A stretch of DNA of 43,502 bases from the NCBI GenBank assembly GCA_016937255.1, contig JAFGWG010000036.1:1-43502 (forward strand), given 5' to 3'. The notes below the pieces were generated by a model. That model was not told where the DNA came from. It searched no databases and was given only the letters and a program-made list of their open reading frames with translations. The position numbers and the translations under genes were made by a program. Shown piece after piece: positions 16,125-25,323 of the stretch. Origin of the DNA: Bacteroidales bacterium (GTDB taxonomy: Bacteria; Bacteroidota; Bacteroidia; Bacteroidales; DTU049). The number at the start of each line of letters is the position of its first letter. Within the stretch, counting starts at the first letter, position 1.

Positions 16125-17063
16125 ATGATTCCTTCCAAGGATGATTTGATTCGTGCCCATAGCAGAATAAAGTCTTATATTCATAGCACTCCATTGATGC
16201 GATGCGAAAGTATCGATAAAATTTGTGGCGCTACCATTCAGTTTAAGTGCGAAAATTTACAAAAGGCAGGTGCTTTTAAGTCCAGGGGCGCTTCTAATGC
16301 TGTGTTTAAACTAATGGAAAGTGGGTTCACAGGAAGAGTGGCAACACATTCATCAGGAAACCACGCACAGGCTTTGAGCAGGGTGGCAAAATTTGCTGGA
16401 ATTGAAGCCCATGTCGTGATGCCTGAAAACTCACTAAAAAGTAAAATTGCTGCAGTTCAAGAGTATCATGCTGATATTACATTTTGTATTCCAACACTGG
16501 AAGCCCGGGAATCTACGCTTGCAAAAGTAATGCAGGAAGTAGAAGCCGTGGAGATACATCCATACGATAATTACGATATTATTGCCGGGCAGGCTACTGC
16601 AGCTAAAGAAATTCTTGAAGATTATTCACCTGACATTATTATTGCGCCTGTGGGTGGTGGTGGATTACTTAGCGGAACTGCATTGGCGGCCAAGTATTTT
16701 GGAAATAATGTAAAGGTTTTTGCTGCAGAACCCGAAATGGCAAATGATGCTAAGCTCTCGTTTGATAGTAAAACATTTGTTCCATCTGTAAACCCACAAA
16801 CGATTGCAGACGGATTGAGGACATCATTGGGGGACTTGACTTTTCCGATTATTCTTGATCATGTGGATGAAATTCTAACTTGTAGTGAGGATAGTATCGT
16901 AAAAGCCATGCGATTGATGTGGGAACGTGCAAAAATTATGGCGGAGCCATCGAGTGCTGCAGCATTGGCTATTGTGATGAATCACCCGGAAATATTTAAA
17001 GGAAAAAATATTGCAATCATTGTTTCCGGCGGCAATGCCGATCTTGATAATTTACCATGGTAA
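16125..17063 (+). CDS. PLP-dependent threonine/serine dehydratase (or serine racemase-like)
   Basis: A fold type II PLP enzyme of 312 residues. The Schiff-base lysine is K52 in AGAFKSRGA. The substrate loop is THSSGNHAQA, the phosphate-binding glycine loop is PVGGGGLLSG, and the C-terminal serine motif is IIVSGGNADL. There is no C-terminal ACT regulatory domain, so it resembles catabolic threonine ammonia-lyase (TdcB) or eukaryotic-type serine racemase rather than the feedback-inhibited biosynthetic IlvA. Those alternatives cannot be separated by eye. The gene overlaps the start of the methylase gene, implying co-transcription. Confidence 0.9.
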   Translation: MIPSKDDLIRAHSRIKSYIHSTPLMRCESIDKICGATIQFKCENLQKAGAFKSRGASNAVFKLMESGFTGRVATHSSGNHAQALSRVAKFAGIEAHVVMPENSLKSKIAAVQEYHADITFCIPTLEARESTLAKVMQEVEAVEIHPYDNYDIIAGQATAAKEILEDYSPDIIIAPVGGGGLLSGTALAAKYFGNNVKVFAAEPEMANDAKLSFDSKTFVPSVNPQTIADGLRTSLGDLTFPIILDHVDEILTCSEDSIVKAMRLMWERAKIMAEPSSAAALAIVMNHPEIFKGKNIAIIVSGGNADLDNLPW

Positions 17064-17764
17064 TGAAAAAACTATTTTTAATTCCTAGCGATATTGGCTT
17101 TGTTCCTGAAGGTGGAATATATTCTGATTATCAACGAGAAATAGTATTCTCTCTTAAGCATTTTATTGTAGAAAAGGCCACTACTGCCCGACGTTTTCTG
17201 AAAAGCAGTGGATATCCCCATGATTTGCGTTCATCTGAATTTTTGGAATTCAATGAGCATAATAGAAAGCAAAGTATTCCTGAGGTTTTGGAATTTTTAA
17301 AGGAAGCTGATTCCTTTGGATTAATGTCTGAGGCGGGTTTGCCGTGTGTGGCTGATCCCGGTCACGAAGTGGTTGCCATTGCGCATGAACAAGGCTTTCA
17401 AATTATTCCATTATATGGTCCGTCTTCTATAATGATGGCTTTAATGGCTTCTGGATTTTCTGGACAGCAATTTGTTTTTCATGGTTATCTTCCTGCAAAA
17501 ACTGACCAGAAAAGATCAGCCATCAAAAAACTCAGTATTGCTGTTCAACGCGATAAATACACTCAAGTGTTTATGGAAGTTCCATATCGAACAAATTCAA
17601 TGCTGGATGATATGTTTAGTGCATTACCCGGTGAGACAAAGCTTTGTATTGCTGCAGAAATTAATACACCCGAAGAGTTTATCCAAACAAAGAGCCTGAA
17701 TCTTTGGAAAAGATCCAGGCCCGATTTGCATAAAAAAAGATGTATTTTCCTTTTAGGCGTTTAG
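17057..17764 (+). CDS. RsmI-like SAM-dependent methyltransferase (tetrapyrrole methylase fold)
   Basis: A 235-residue protein related to RsmI, the 16S rRNA C1402 2'-O-methyltransferase. The visible family motifs are LIPSDIG at the start, GLMSEAGLPCVADPG (about residues 91-105), PLYGPSSIMMALMASGFSGQ and FHGYLPAK, followed by MEVPYRTNSMLDDM. Bacteroidota often carry this shorter relative besides canonical RsmI, so its target may differ from C1402. Two starts are possible, ATG at 17057 or at 17063. The second overlaps the preceding TAA as TAATG and gives MKKLFLIPSDIG. Its stop codon overlaps the stop of the convergent SlyD gene. Confidence 0.82.
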   Translation: MVMKKLFLIPSDIGFVPEGGIYSDYQREIVFSLKHFIVEKATTARRFLKSSGYPHDLRSSEFLEFNEHNRKQSIPEVLEFLKEADSFGLMSEAGLPCVADPGHEVVAIAHEQGFQIIPLYGPSSIMMALMASGFSGQQFVFHGYLPAKTDQKRSAIKKLSIAVQRDKYTQVFMEVPYRTNSMLDDMFSALPGETKLCIAAEINTPEEFIQTKSLNLWKRSRPDLHKKRCIFLLGV

Positions 17765-18267
17765 TGCTGGTGACCGTGTGCACCGTGCACGTGACCATGC
17801 GAAAGCTCTTCTTCAGAAGCATCGCGTATTTCAATTACTTTTCCTGAAAAATGCAATGTTTTGCTAGCCATTGGGTGATTGAAATCCATGGTAATAGTTT
17901 CTTCTGCAATACTCAAAACTTTCCCATTGAAAACACGCCCTTCTTGATCTTGCAAAGAAAGAATTCGTCCAACCTGAACCAATTCTGTATTCATTTTCCC
18001 TTCTTGCATAAAAATTTGACTGGGAATTTCGGCTACATTTTCTTTAACATATTCGCCATAGCCTTCTTCGGGGCTAACGGTAAAAGCAAAACTATCATTT
18101 AATCCTAGATCTTTAAGGTTTTTCTCAAAGCCTGGAATAAGATTTCCATGTCCGTATAAAAATACCAAAGGACCATTCTCATTGGTTTCTTCCAGTAAAG
18201 CTCCGTTTTCATCGTTCTCTTTCAAACTATAGGTTACGGAAACAACCTTGTCGTTTTCAATTTTCAT
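17761..18267 (-). CDS. FKBP-type peptidyl-prolyl isomerase, SlyD-like, with His-rich tail
   Basis: A 168-residue SlyD-type protein: split FKBP domain (TYSLKENDENG, FLYGHGNLIPGFEKNL) with an insert-in-flap chaperone domain (SPEEGYGEYVKENV, then QDQEGRVFNGKVLSI) and DFNHPMASKTLHFSGKVIEI closing the FKBP core. The C-terminal tail HGHVHGAHGHQH (157-168) holds six histidines, as in SlyD proteins that bind nickel and supply metalloenzymes. No signal peptide, so cytoplasmic. It lies 23 bases after the giant exported protein gene and is the last member of the tpiA-prmA-giant-slyD cluster. A role in folding its neighbour is speculative. Confidence 0.92.
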   Translation of the reverse strand: MKIENDKVVSVTYSLKENDENGALLEETNENGPLVFLYGHGNLIPGFEKNLKDLGLNDSFAFTVSPEEGYGEYVKENVAEIPSQIFMQEGKMNTELVQVGRILSLQDQEGRVFNGKVLSIAEETITMDFNHPMASKTLHFSGKVIEIRDASEEELSHGHVHGAHGHQH

Positions 18268-18290
18268 ATATTGTGTATTTGGTTTGCGAT

Positions 18291-21200
18291 TTATTCTTCA
18301 TCGTATTCCATGCTGGTTTTTTCAAGGAATTTCTTCTTTCGAGAAGTGGTAGATGTATAGTAATTATAGGCTTTTTCACCATTTTCAGCCTTCAACCTGC
18401 GTTTGTCCGGGTCGGTGTTAATAATGAGATCATTCCATTCTTTATTGGAGGAAAGTGCAGTCATTAACCCATTATAATAGTAGAAGAAATACCACTCAGA
18501 CGGAGAAAGTTCAAAATACATGGTCAGGCGGTCGCCACCACGTTTCTGAATGAGTTCTATCCTTCCTTCTACATAGCGGTTTATCTGCGTTTCGCCCATA
18601 CTGCCTATGCCAATATCGCCTATTGAAACGTAACTGCGGGTATTTGCATTATATTTCAATGTAAGATCTGTAAATACTATTGTGTGCTGCAGTGCTTCAG
18701 GCATTTTTTTTAGATAACCATATAGTGTGAGTTCTGTTTCCACTTTATTGGCTTCCTCATCAGGTAATACTTCGCCAAGATATTTAAGGTATTGCTCGCT
18801 TTTTACACTTGTAGCTTCAAGTTCAGGATAAGCGGCAAAGCTTTCTTGCATCAATTTCAGACACTCATCGTTGAAGAAGAAATCAAGTTCTCCAATGGTA
18901 TAAATCATTGTGCTGTCATCACGCATAAAATGGTCGGCTCGACCATAATTGGTCATTTTTACGCGGCTAAGATTGTCGCCAAAAGAAAGTTTGCCTTCTG
19001 CTCTTGCCTGACACTTAAATACAGAATAACTATAATATTTTCCAGGCAGCATTGGCTGCATCAGTTTTTCTTTAGAAGATACCCTATATTCATTCGAGGA
19101 TTTATCATAAGTAATATAGCCATAAGATGTTGCTAGTTCTGGATCGCCTCCATAGTATTTTCTATTAAGCAGGGTGGGATAAACACCTACTGAATCACTG
19201 GAGAAAAATAAACCTACAAAAATCTGTTCTCCCTCCGTATTGTAAGGTTGTTCTGGTACAGGAATGTAAATTTCATACGGGTTAATATCGGCATTAAATT
19301 TTAGCCATTCCTGTGGCAAAGTATCACAATTATGATGTACGCGTGCTCCACCATCGAAATTGAGAAATTCTCTTGATGCAATTAGGTTTACATCTCCTTT
19401 ATAATCGAAGTATGGATTGAGCGTAAATCCAGCGGAATCGCTTATGTGACCAATACCTCTGGTTTGTAATGTGGAATCTACTTTAATTTCGCTAAAATAG
19501 ATACGTTGAACCCCTTCCATTTCGTCGATATAATCATAAAAACCATCAGAGGTATAACTATTGGCTCCTTGAATATACACTTTCGCATTGGATACACTGT
19601 GGTATTTGGTTGTGGTGTTGGCTAGAATCTGTGCATTTTCGAGAGGCACCATTTCTGCTTTTTTCAAAATGGTTACGTTCCCGTCGCCAGGGAAGATAGC
19701 AGCATCAGCAACCTTAATGATTTTAACATCGTAAGCCTGAATAATTTTGTCTTTCAGACTATACTTTGCACGAGAAGAACTGAAACGAAGAGAATCCTGC
19801 CCTGGGTGAGTACTGATAAATTCGGAACCCGCAAGATCTATATCGGCAAGCGCTCTGATGTCCATTTCATCCAAACCTGGAATATTTTTTTCATTGTTTT
19901 GGAGTTCAATTTCATCTTTGTCCATAAACCAATCGAACTGATCCATATAACAAATGTACATATTGACAGGAAATTCCACTAGAGAAGTACCACCATTGGA
20001 TTTGAATTCACCTTTTCGCTCATCAAAATCAACATGACCTTTATAGTTTTTTGTATTGAAAGCGAGTTCTTCTTCCTCCATGGTTTTTAGACTAAAATCG
20101 CAGGTGTCTGTATCAAAAACCCGGTTTTTGAAGCTGTAATTATTCGATACAACAATCGCATTTCTAAATTCCATAACACCACTGCCAGTCATGCCTTCGG
20201 GAGTAATATTGATGGTTCCGTTAAGCTCACTATCTTCAGCATATAATCTTGCTGGAGTATCTGTTGTTTTTATCGATAAAACATTTTCGTAAGGTCGCCA
20301 TTCCTGCTCAACATTTTTTGCTGTAACAGGAGGGTATTCTACACCGCCTTTTTGTTCGTGAACAATGTATTCATCTACTGTAGAGGTCATATAATCGGGG
20401 AAGAAAAGAAAATTATCCGATTTACTTTCCGAAGACAAATATTCCAGTGTTCCATCACCTCTCAATCCTTCATTTGATAAGCGGATTAAATCGGTAAATG
20501 TTCCTTTTCCGCCGTAAGCAGGGTATCCTGCAGGTCCAGTTTCTCGAATAAAACCCAAAGAGTAATCTTTCATTACTTTCAATGGTTGATCAATGTCAGG
20601 GAATATGCCAGCCGAGGCCAGATATCCCTCAAATTCAAGACCATCTGTGGAAAAGTCGTCCAAACTATCTAAAACAAAGGGGTTTATTCTGTAAAAGAAG
20701 TTTTCTCGTGGATATTTGCCTGGATAATCGGAATTCTTATCGTAATAAACAAAGGAATATTTTTTGGAGTTGAAAATTGGATATTCAGAGTATGGTTTGA
20801 GTCCGGATTTATTATTGGGGTGATCAATAAGAATATCACCGCTAAGATCTTCAACAACACTGCGAACTCTTACCAGTGGATAATAACCATAATCATCAGG
20901 TGTTCTACTTCTTACTCTAAAAGTCATAGAGTCGATGATGGGTAAATTGAGTTTGAATTTATCATATTCAAAAGAAAAATTCTTTCCAAAATAGTCGAAT
21001 AACCCTGCATGCACACGGCCTGAAAAAGTGAAATCCCTATTACGTTGCATAATAATTTCCTGCTCTTCAGGATAGATATATACTTTTTGAGAGTCGCTGA
21101 GAAATACGCGTGATATTCCTCTCATTTTTAAGTCGTAGTTAAGGAGACTTAAAGTAGCATTATCCTCTTTCTCTATTATCGAATTGAATTGTAAAACATC

Positions 21201-22775
21201 GTAATCTGATTTTTTTGCTTTAGAGGAAATATAATCGTATGTTTTCTCTTTAACCGTTATCATGTCGGTTGAAGGATTGAAATATACAAAGCCTTGCATG
21301 GCAAGAGTAACAATTTGATCTCTAATATATTCTACCTGAATTCTTCGGTATTTAGCGAAATCGAGAACGGTAAACATTCTTGACCCCACAATTTTAGAGT
21401 ATGCTTTCAGATGTGTTAAGGGGTCAATGTCGTCAATTCCTCTGATTCTTTCAAAACGCGCTTCACTATAATAATTCATTGATTCGAAAAGTGCTTCACT
21501 GGCAGACCCAGGTCCTCTGATCATTGAGAAGTCAATTTTGGGTTCATCCATTTTCCAGTAGAGGGCTTCAAAATTCATTTCAATGCGGTGGTATGTATTG
21601 AAGAATGGAGTTTGTGCGAGCCCCTCGTTTAATCGAACAAAAGAAAGCTCTTTGAGTGAATCTAGATATTTCATTGTGAGCCCAGGGTGATAAATAGAAT
21701 CTCCATCAAAAAGAATGCTTAGTGAAGCATTATCACTGTTTACGCGATCTTTTCTAATGGCAAAGCTTTTTGACCTGGAAATAAGAAAAGGAGCACCATC
21801 TTTTTTGAAGGTTAAAATAGCATCGTAGATTTCATCCCCAAATCCCAATAATTTTGGTCCTTTCATTCGGAAGCCACCTTCGAAATCTACATCTTTATAA
21901 ATATTTTTTATTTCAAGTCTCTTATCATAGGAATTGAACTCGGGATATAGTGCTTTGTCGCCGTCTCTATTTGCCAATACTTTTTCTTCCAGTTCTCCAA
22001 GCAAAGGTTTGCCGCCAAAAAATTCCATATTATAAAACTGCACTGAATCAACATTGAAATGCCTGCTTTTTAAGTCAACAGTGTAGTAGCCGAATTCAGC
22101 ATAAACTTCATCTGGCTTGAATCCTGCTCTCATCCAATCAACTTTCCCTTTATCGCCAACCCATGATTTTTTTAAGGGGTAATACTTTCCGCTAGTATTG
22201 TAAATGACAGCACTATCTCCATTGGCGTAGCAAGTTAGTGTTAATGCCGGAAAAGTAACTACGGGTTCATCTTCGTAAGAAAACTGGTAGTTATTATTGC
22301 TGGCCTGCCATTCTGTAGTGGAGGATTTGTAGAGATAATTACTCATGAAAAGGCTGTCGGATGTTTCTAGAAACTGAAGGAATTTATTACTGGTTGATTC
22401 TTTCATGAGCTCCGCCAATGTAGAATGCCATGCTTCAAATGTAGTTGGCATTTTATTGCTTTCGTAAAGATTCATGAGGCTTACCATATATTTCATAAAG
22501 TGAGGGTAGGCTCTCATCTTTTCCTTTAACATTTGATTGCAATTCTCAATTATTTTTATTTTTTGAGCTGTTTCCAATGAAGTGTTCCAAAAAGGAGTGA
22601 ATTTCTCAAGCATAAAGGTTTCACCTTCTTTTCGCTGGGTTTTATTCTCCAATTCTGTGTACATGGAGGTCATTTCAATCAGGAATTTATTCGGGTCATC
22701 CGAAAATTCCTTGATTTGGGCTTTTGTTATGCCTGAAAATATCAGAACAAAGAGTAGTGAAACAATAATTCTCAT
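18291..22775 (-). CDS. Very large exported protein of unknown function (1494 aa)
   Basis: I do not recognise this protein. The start at 22775 gives a clean signal peptide (MRIIVSLLFVLIFSGITKAQ) and an ATGA overlap with prmA; a 13-residue longer frame would bury the signal. After a helical region (about 20-170) the chain is almost entirely beta-rich. A pattern GxxGxGxxEF...S..F recurs at about residues 767, 858 and 980, followed by strands such as IKVADAAIFPGDGNVTI (about 1020-1036) and, near the C-terminus, IGDIGIGSMGETQINRYVEG. These alternating strands recall the OstA/LptA or AsmA/TamB beta-taco folds that carry lipid across the periplasm, but that is inference. There is no lipobox, T9SS tail or terminal barrel strand. 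It is probably periplasmic. Confidence 0.85.
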   Translation of the reverse strand: MRIIVSLLFVLIFSGITKAQIKEFSDDPNKFLIEMTSMYTELENKTQRKEGETFMLEKFTPFWNTSLETAQKIKIIENCNQMLKEKMRAYPHFMKYMVSLMNLYESNKMPTTFEAWHSTLAELMKESTSNKFLQFLETSDSLFMSNYLYKSSTTEWQASNNNYQFSYEDEPVVTFPALTLTCYANGDSAVIYNTSGKYYPLKKSWVGDKGKVDWMRAGFKPDEVYAEFGYYTVDLKSRHFNVDSVQFYNMEFFGGKPLLGELEEKVLANRDGDKALYPEFNSYDKRLEIKNIYKDVDFEGGFRMKGPKLLGFGDEIYDAILTFKKDGAPFLISRSKSFAIRKDRVNSDNASLSILFDGDSIYHPGLTMKYLDSLKELSFVRLNEGLAQTPFFNTYHRIEMNFEALYWKMDEPKIDFSMIRGPGSASEALFESMNYYSEARFERIRGIDDIDPLTHLKAYSKIVGSRMFTVLDFAKYRRIQVEYIRDQIVTLAMQGFVYFNPSTDMITVKEKTYDYISSKAKKSDYDVLQFNSIIEKEDNATLSLLNYDLKMRGISRVFLSDSQKVYIYPEEQEIIMQRNRDFTFSGRVHAGLFDYFGKNFSFEYDKFKLNLPIIDSMTFRVRSRTPDDYGYYPLVRVRSVVEDLSGDILIDHPNNKSGLKPYSEYPIFNSKKYSFVYYDKNSDYPGKYPRENFFYRINPFVLDSLDDFSTDGLEFEGYLASAGIFPDIDQPLKVMKDYSLGFIRETGPAGYPAYGGKGTFTDLIRLSNEGLRGDGTLEYLSSESKSDNFLFFPDYMTSTVDEYIVHEQKGGVEYPPVTAKNVEQEWRPYENVLSIKTTDTPARLYAEDSELNGTINITPEGMTGSGVMEFRNAIVVSNNYSFKNRVFDTDTCDFSLKTMEEEELAFNTKNYKGHVDFDERKGEFKSNGGTSLVEFPVNMYICYMDQFDWFMDKDEIELQNNEKNIPGLDEMDIRALADIDLAGSEFISTHPGQDSLRFSSSRAKYSLKDKIIQAYDVKIIKVADAAIFPGDGNVTILKKAEMVPLENAQILANTTTKYHSVSNAKVYIQGANSYTSDGFYDYIDEMEGVQRIYFSEIKVDSTLQTRGIGHISDSAGFTLNPYFDYKGDVNLIASREFLNFDGGARVHHNCDTLPQEWLKFNADINPYEIYIPVPEQPYNTEGEQIFVGLFFSSDSVGVYPTLLNRKYYGGDPELATSYGYITYDKSSNEYRVSSKEKLMQPMLPGKYYSYSVFKCQARAEGKLSFGDNLSRVKMTNYGRADHFMRDDSTMIYTIGELDFFFNDECLKLMQESFAAYPELEATSVKSEQYLKYLGEVLPDEEANKVETELTLYGYLKKMPEALQHTIVFTDLTLKYNANTRSYVSIGDIGIGSMGETQINRYVEGRIELIQKRGGDRLTMYFELSPSEWYFFYYYNGLMTALSSNKEWNDLIINTDPDKRRLKAENGEKAYNYYTSTTSRKKKFLEKTSMEYDEE

Positions 22776-23629
22776 ATTTGAAAGTCCTTTTTTGTGAATT
22801 TTGCAGCAATCCATTGGTCTTTTTCAAGATATTTCTCAAAAAGTAATCCGTTTTCTTTACATACTGTTTTTATATCGTCCAAATCAGCAAGATAAAACCC
22901 ACTTAAGAAAAGCAGCCCATTTGCTGAAAGTGTTTTGACATATTCTGGTATTTCTTTAATAATAACATTTTTGTGGATATTGGCTAGAAAAATATCGCAA
23001 GTTTTTCCCTCAAGTATTTCAGATTCTCCAAGTTGAACCTGAACCCCGGAGATGCCATTGCGGGTAAAATTTTCGTTTGCATTTTCTACCGACCATGGGT
23101 CATTATCATATGGAAAAACTTCTCTTGCTCCAAGCATAGATGCAAATATTGCCAGTATTCCTGTGCCACAGCCCGCATCAATTACTGACTTTTCTTTTAT
23201 ATCCGTCTCTAGAAGAAAGGTTAGCATTGAAGCCGTTGTCCCATGATGTGCAGTGCCAAAACTCATTTTCGGTTCAATAAGAATCGAATAGGGATAAGAT
23301 TCGTTTTTTACATGAAATGGAGCATAAATAAATATTTGATTTGCCACAACTGTGGCATCATAATTTTTTTCCCATTCTTTATTCCAGTTTATATCTTCCA
23401 GTTCGGATTCTCGAAAAGCAGGTATTTTGTTTTGAAATTGCTCTTGCAATAGCTTTGTTATTTCTGCAGTATTGAGCTTTTCTTGTGCTATATATGCATG
23501 CACTTCGTTTTCTTCCTGCCAAAAACTATCGAAGCCTGCCTCGCTGAGAATGGCAATGAGCTGATCTGCTTCATCGGACTGGCCGGTGAGATCAAAGCTT
23601 AATTGTATCATTTTATTTACTTGCTTCAT
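22772..23629 (-). CDS. prmA: Ribosomal protein L11 methyltransferase PrmA
   Basis: A 285-residue enzyme expected to trimethylate ribosomal protein L11. The N-terminal substrate-recognition domain (about 1-100) precedes INWNKEWEKNY. The catalytic domain has MSFGTAHHGTTASML, SAM motif I VIDAGCGTGILAI, DNDPWSVENANEN, and FLANIHKNVI in place of the more usual NILANPL. The ATG at 23629 overlaps the tpiA TGA (ATGA) and its own TGA overlaps the next gene's ATG, so tpiA, prmA and the giant gene are translationally coupled. An internal ATG at 23611 is less likely given the overlap. Confidence 0.94.
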   Translation of the reverse strand: MKQVNKMIQLSFDLTGQSDEADQLIAILSEAGFDSFWQEENEVHAYIAQEKLNTAEITKLLQEQFQNKIPAFRESELEDINWNKEWEKNYDATVVANQIFIYAPFHVKNESYPYSILIEPKMSFGTAHHGTTASMLTFLLETDIKEKSVIDAGCGTGILAIFASMLGAREVFPYDNDPWSVENANENFTRNGISGVQVQLGESEILEGKTCDIFLANIHKNVIIKEIPEYVKTLSANGLLFLSGFYLADLDDIKTVCKENGLLFEKYLEKDQWIAAKFTKKDFQI

Positions 23630-24390
23630 GCATTACTGCTTTGAAGAATAGAATATAGTGATTCGGCTGCTAAAGAAGCTCCGCCAATAAGACCACCATC
23701 AATATCTTTGCGAGCAAATAAAGATTCTGAATTTTCAGGAGAAACACTGCCTCCGTAGAGTATTCTTAATTGCGCTGCAAATTCTTTTCCGGCTTCATCC
23801 GAAAAAAGCTGTCGAATAAATGCGTGCATCTCCTGAGCTTCATCAGGACTTGCATTTACGCCTGTGCCAATAGCCCAAATTGGCTCATAAGCAATAATGA
23901 TGTTTTTGTACATTTCCTCCGACAAAGAGAGTACTGAGTCAATAATTTGATTTCGAACAACATTGAAATGATTCCCATTATTGCGCTCTTCAAGTTGCTC
24001 CCCACAACAAAACACCGGAGTGATTTTATTTTCATACAGACGGATCAGCTTTTCGCGAAGCTGATCATTTGTTTCAGTATGATATTTCCTGCGCTCTGAA
24101 TGTCCGACTATGCAATATTTGATCCCAATACTTTTAAGCATAGGTGCCGAAACTTCACCGGTATATGCTCCTTTTTCATGTTCGCTGACATCCTGCGCGC
24201 CAATAATGATGTTCTTTTTGGAGAAATGAGATTGCAATGTGCTAAGAAAAATATATGGTGCAAAAAGCATGACTTCACTTCTTTTAAGATCTGAGTCACT
24301 TGTAATGTCTATAAATGCCTTTGCAAAATGCTCTACTTCTTTGAGTGATTTATTCATTTTCCAATTGCCAGCAACTATTTTTTTTCTCAT
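23626..24390 (-). CDS. tpiA: Triose-phosphate isomerase
   Basis: A 254-residue TIM-barrel enzyme interconverting dihydroxyacetone phosphate and glyceraldehyde-3-phosphate in glycolysis and gluconeogenesis. Motifs: GNWKMN with K11, the catalytic histidine in VGHSERR, the catalytic glutamate and loop 6 in AYEPIWAIGTG, and LYGGSVSPENS near the C-terminus. The open frame continues 71 codons upstream, but the family N-terminus begins at the ATG at 24390 (MRKKIVAGNWKMN), so the extension is not part of the protein. It is the first gene of the minus-strand cluster ending in slyD. Confidence 0.97.
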   Translation of the reverse strand: MRKKIVAGNWKMNKSLKEVEHFAKAFIDITSDSDLKRSEVMLFAPYIFLSTLQSHFSKKNIIIGAQDVSEHEKGAYTGEVSAPMLKSIGIKYCIVGHSERRKYHTETNDQLREKLIRLYENKITPVFCCGEQLEERNNGNHFNVVRNQIIDSVLSLSEEMYKNIIIAYEPIWAIGTGVNASPDEAQEMHAFIRQLFSDEAGKEFAAQLRILYGGSVSPENSESLFARKDIDGGLIGGASLAAESLYSILQSSNA

Positions 24391-24558
24391 AAAATCATCT
24401 TTTTTCAATGCCCGAAAATACGAATAATTATTCAAATAACGAAAGCAATGCTGCTTTGGTATCAAGGTTTGTGAAAAGATTTCTAAATGTGTGAGCGCTG
24501 ATTTCGTGACTTTACTAAATCTCTTATTTGATTTATGAATAGCACTATTTATATTTCT

Positions 24559-24566
24559 TATCTTTG
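24559..24566 (+). promoter_or_regulatory. Possible -7 element of the ABC ATPase gene
   Basis: TATCTTTG matches the Bacteroidota TAnnTTTG element and ends 19 bases before the ATG at 24586. It lies in the 195-base region divergent from tpiA. The nearest upstream TTTG is about 28 bases away, further than the usual spacing. Confidence 0.5.
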
Positions 24567-24585
24567 TAAGATATAATCTGATACG

Positions 24586-25323
24586 ATGTCTGAAATCATA
24601 CAATTAAGCGGTATTGAACGTCATTACAAGGTAGGAACTGTAATTGTTAAAGCATTAAATGGGGTTTCTTTTAATCTTGAAAAAGGCGAATATCTTGCAC
24701 TAATGGGCCCATCTGGCTCTGGTAAATCCACATTGATGAATATTCTTGGCTGTCTCGATACACCAACTGGCGGAACGTATATTTTGAATTATCAGGATGT
24801 TAGCCAGCTTGATGATAATAATCTTGCCGAGATTAGAAATAAGGAAATTGGTTTTGTGTTTCAGACTTTTAATTTGCTTCCCAGATATTCGGCTTTAGAG
24901 AATGTTGCTTTACCATTAATTTATGCAGGCTATAAAAAAGATGCAAGAATGGAAAGAGCAGAAAAGGTTCTTACAGATGTAGCGCTTGAAGATAGAATGG
25001 AACATAAGCCCAACGAATTGTCGGGTGGACAGCGTCAGCGTGTGGCTATTGCCAGAGCTCTGGTAAATGATCCTTCTATTATTCTTGCTGATGAACCAAC
25101 AGGAAACCTTGATACTCGGACATCAGTTGAAATAATGGGGCTATTTGATGAATTACATCGCAAAGGGAATACTATTATTATTGTTACCCATGAAGAGGAT
25201 ATTGCCCGTTATGCACATCGTATTATACGCTTGCGCGATGGATTAATTGAAACCGATGAACGTAATGAAAATGTAACCAATTATCAGGTAATGCTTGCGA
25301 ACCTGAAAGATGATGAAGAATGA
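24586..25323 (+). CDS. ABC transporter ATP-binding protein, MacB/LolD type
   Basis: A 245-residue nucleotide-binding subunit. Walker A is GPSGSGKST (41-49), the Q-loop lies in [11 protein letters not shown], the signature is LSGGQRQR, Walker B is [11 protein letters not shown], and the H-loop lies in IVTHEED. The [11 protein letters not shown] segment after the Q-loop is characteristic of the LolD/MacB/FtsE group, which powers lipoprotein release, mechanotransmission or efflux. No permease gene is adjacent. The partner must be encoded elsewhere, so the exact function is open. Its TGA overlaps the ATG of the adenosyltransferase gene, implying coupled translation. Confidence 0.9.
   Translation: MSEIIQLSGIERHYKVGTVIVKALNGVSFNLEKGEYLALMGPSGSGKSTLMNILGCLDTPTGGTYILNYQDVSQLDDNNLAEIRNKEIGFVFQTFNLLPRYSALENVALPLIYAGYKKDARMERAEKVLTDVALEDRMEHKPNELSGGQRQRVAIARALVNDPSIILADEPTGNLDTRTSVEIMGLFDELHRKGNTIIIVTHEEDIARYAHRIIRLRDGLIETDERNENVTNYQVMLANLKDDEE

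Noticed and set aside
24391-24603. 71-residue N-terminal extension of TpiA
   Set aside because: Triose-phosphate isomerases begin at the MRKK-GNWKMN region; the extension is intergenic DNA and runs into the divergent ABC gene.
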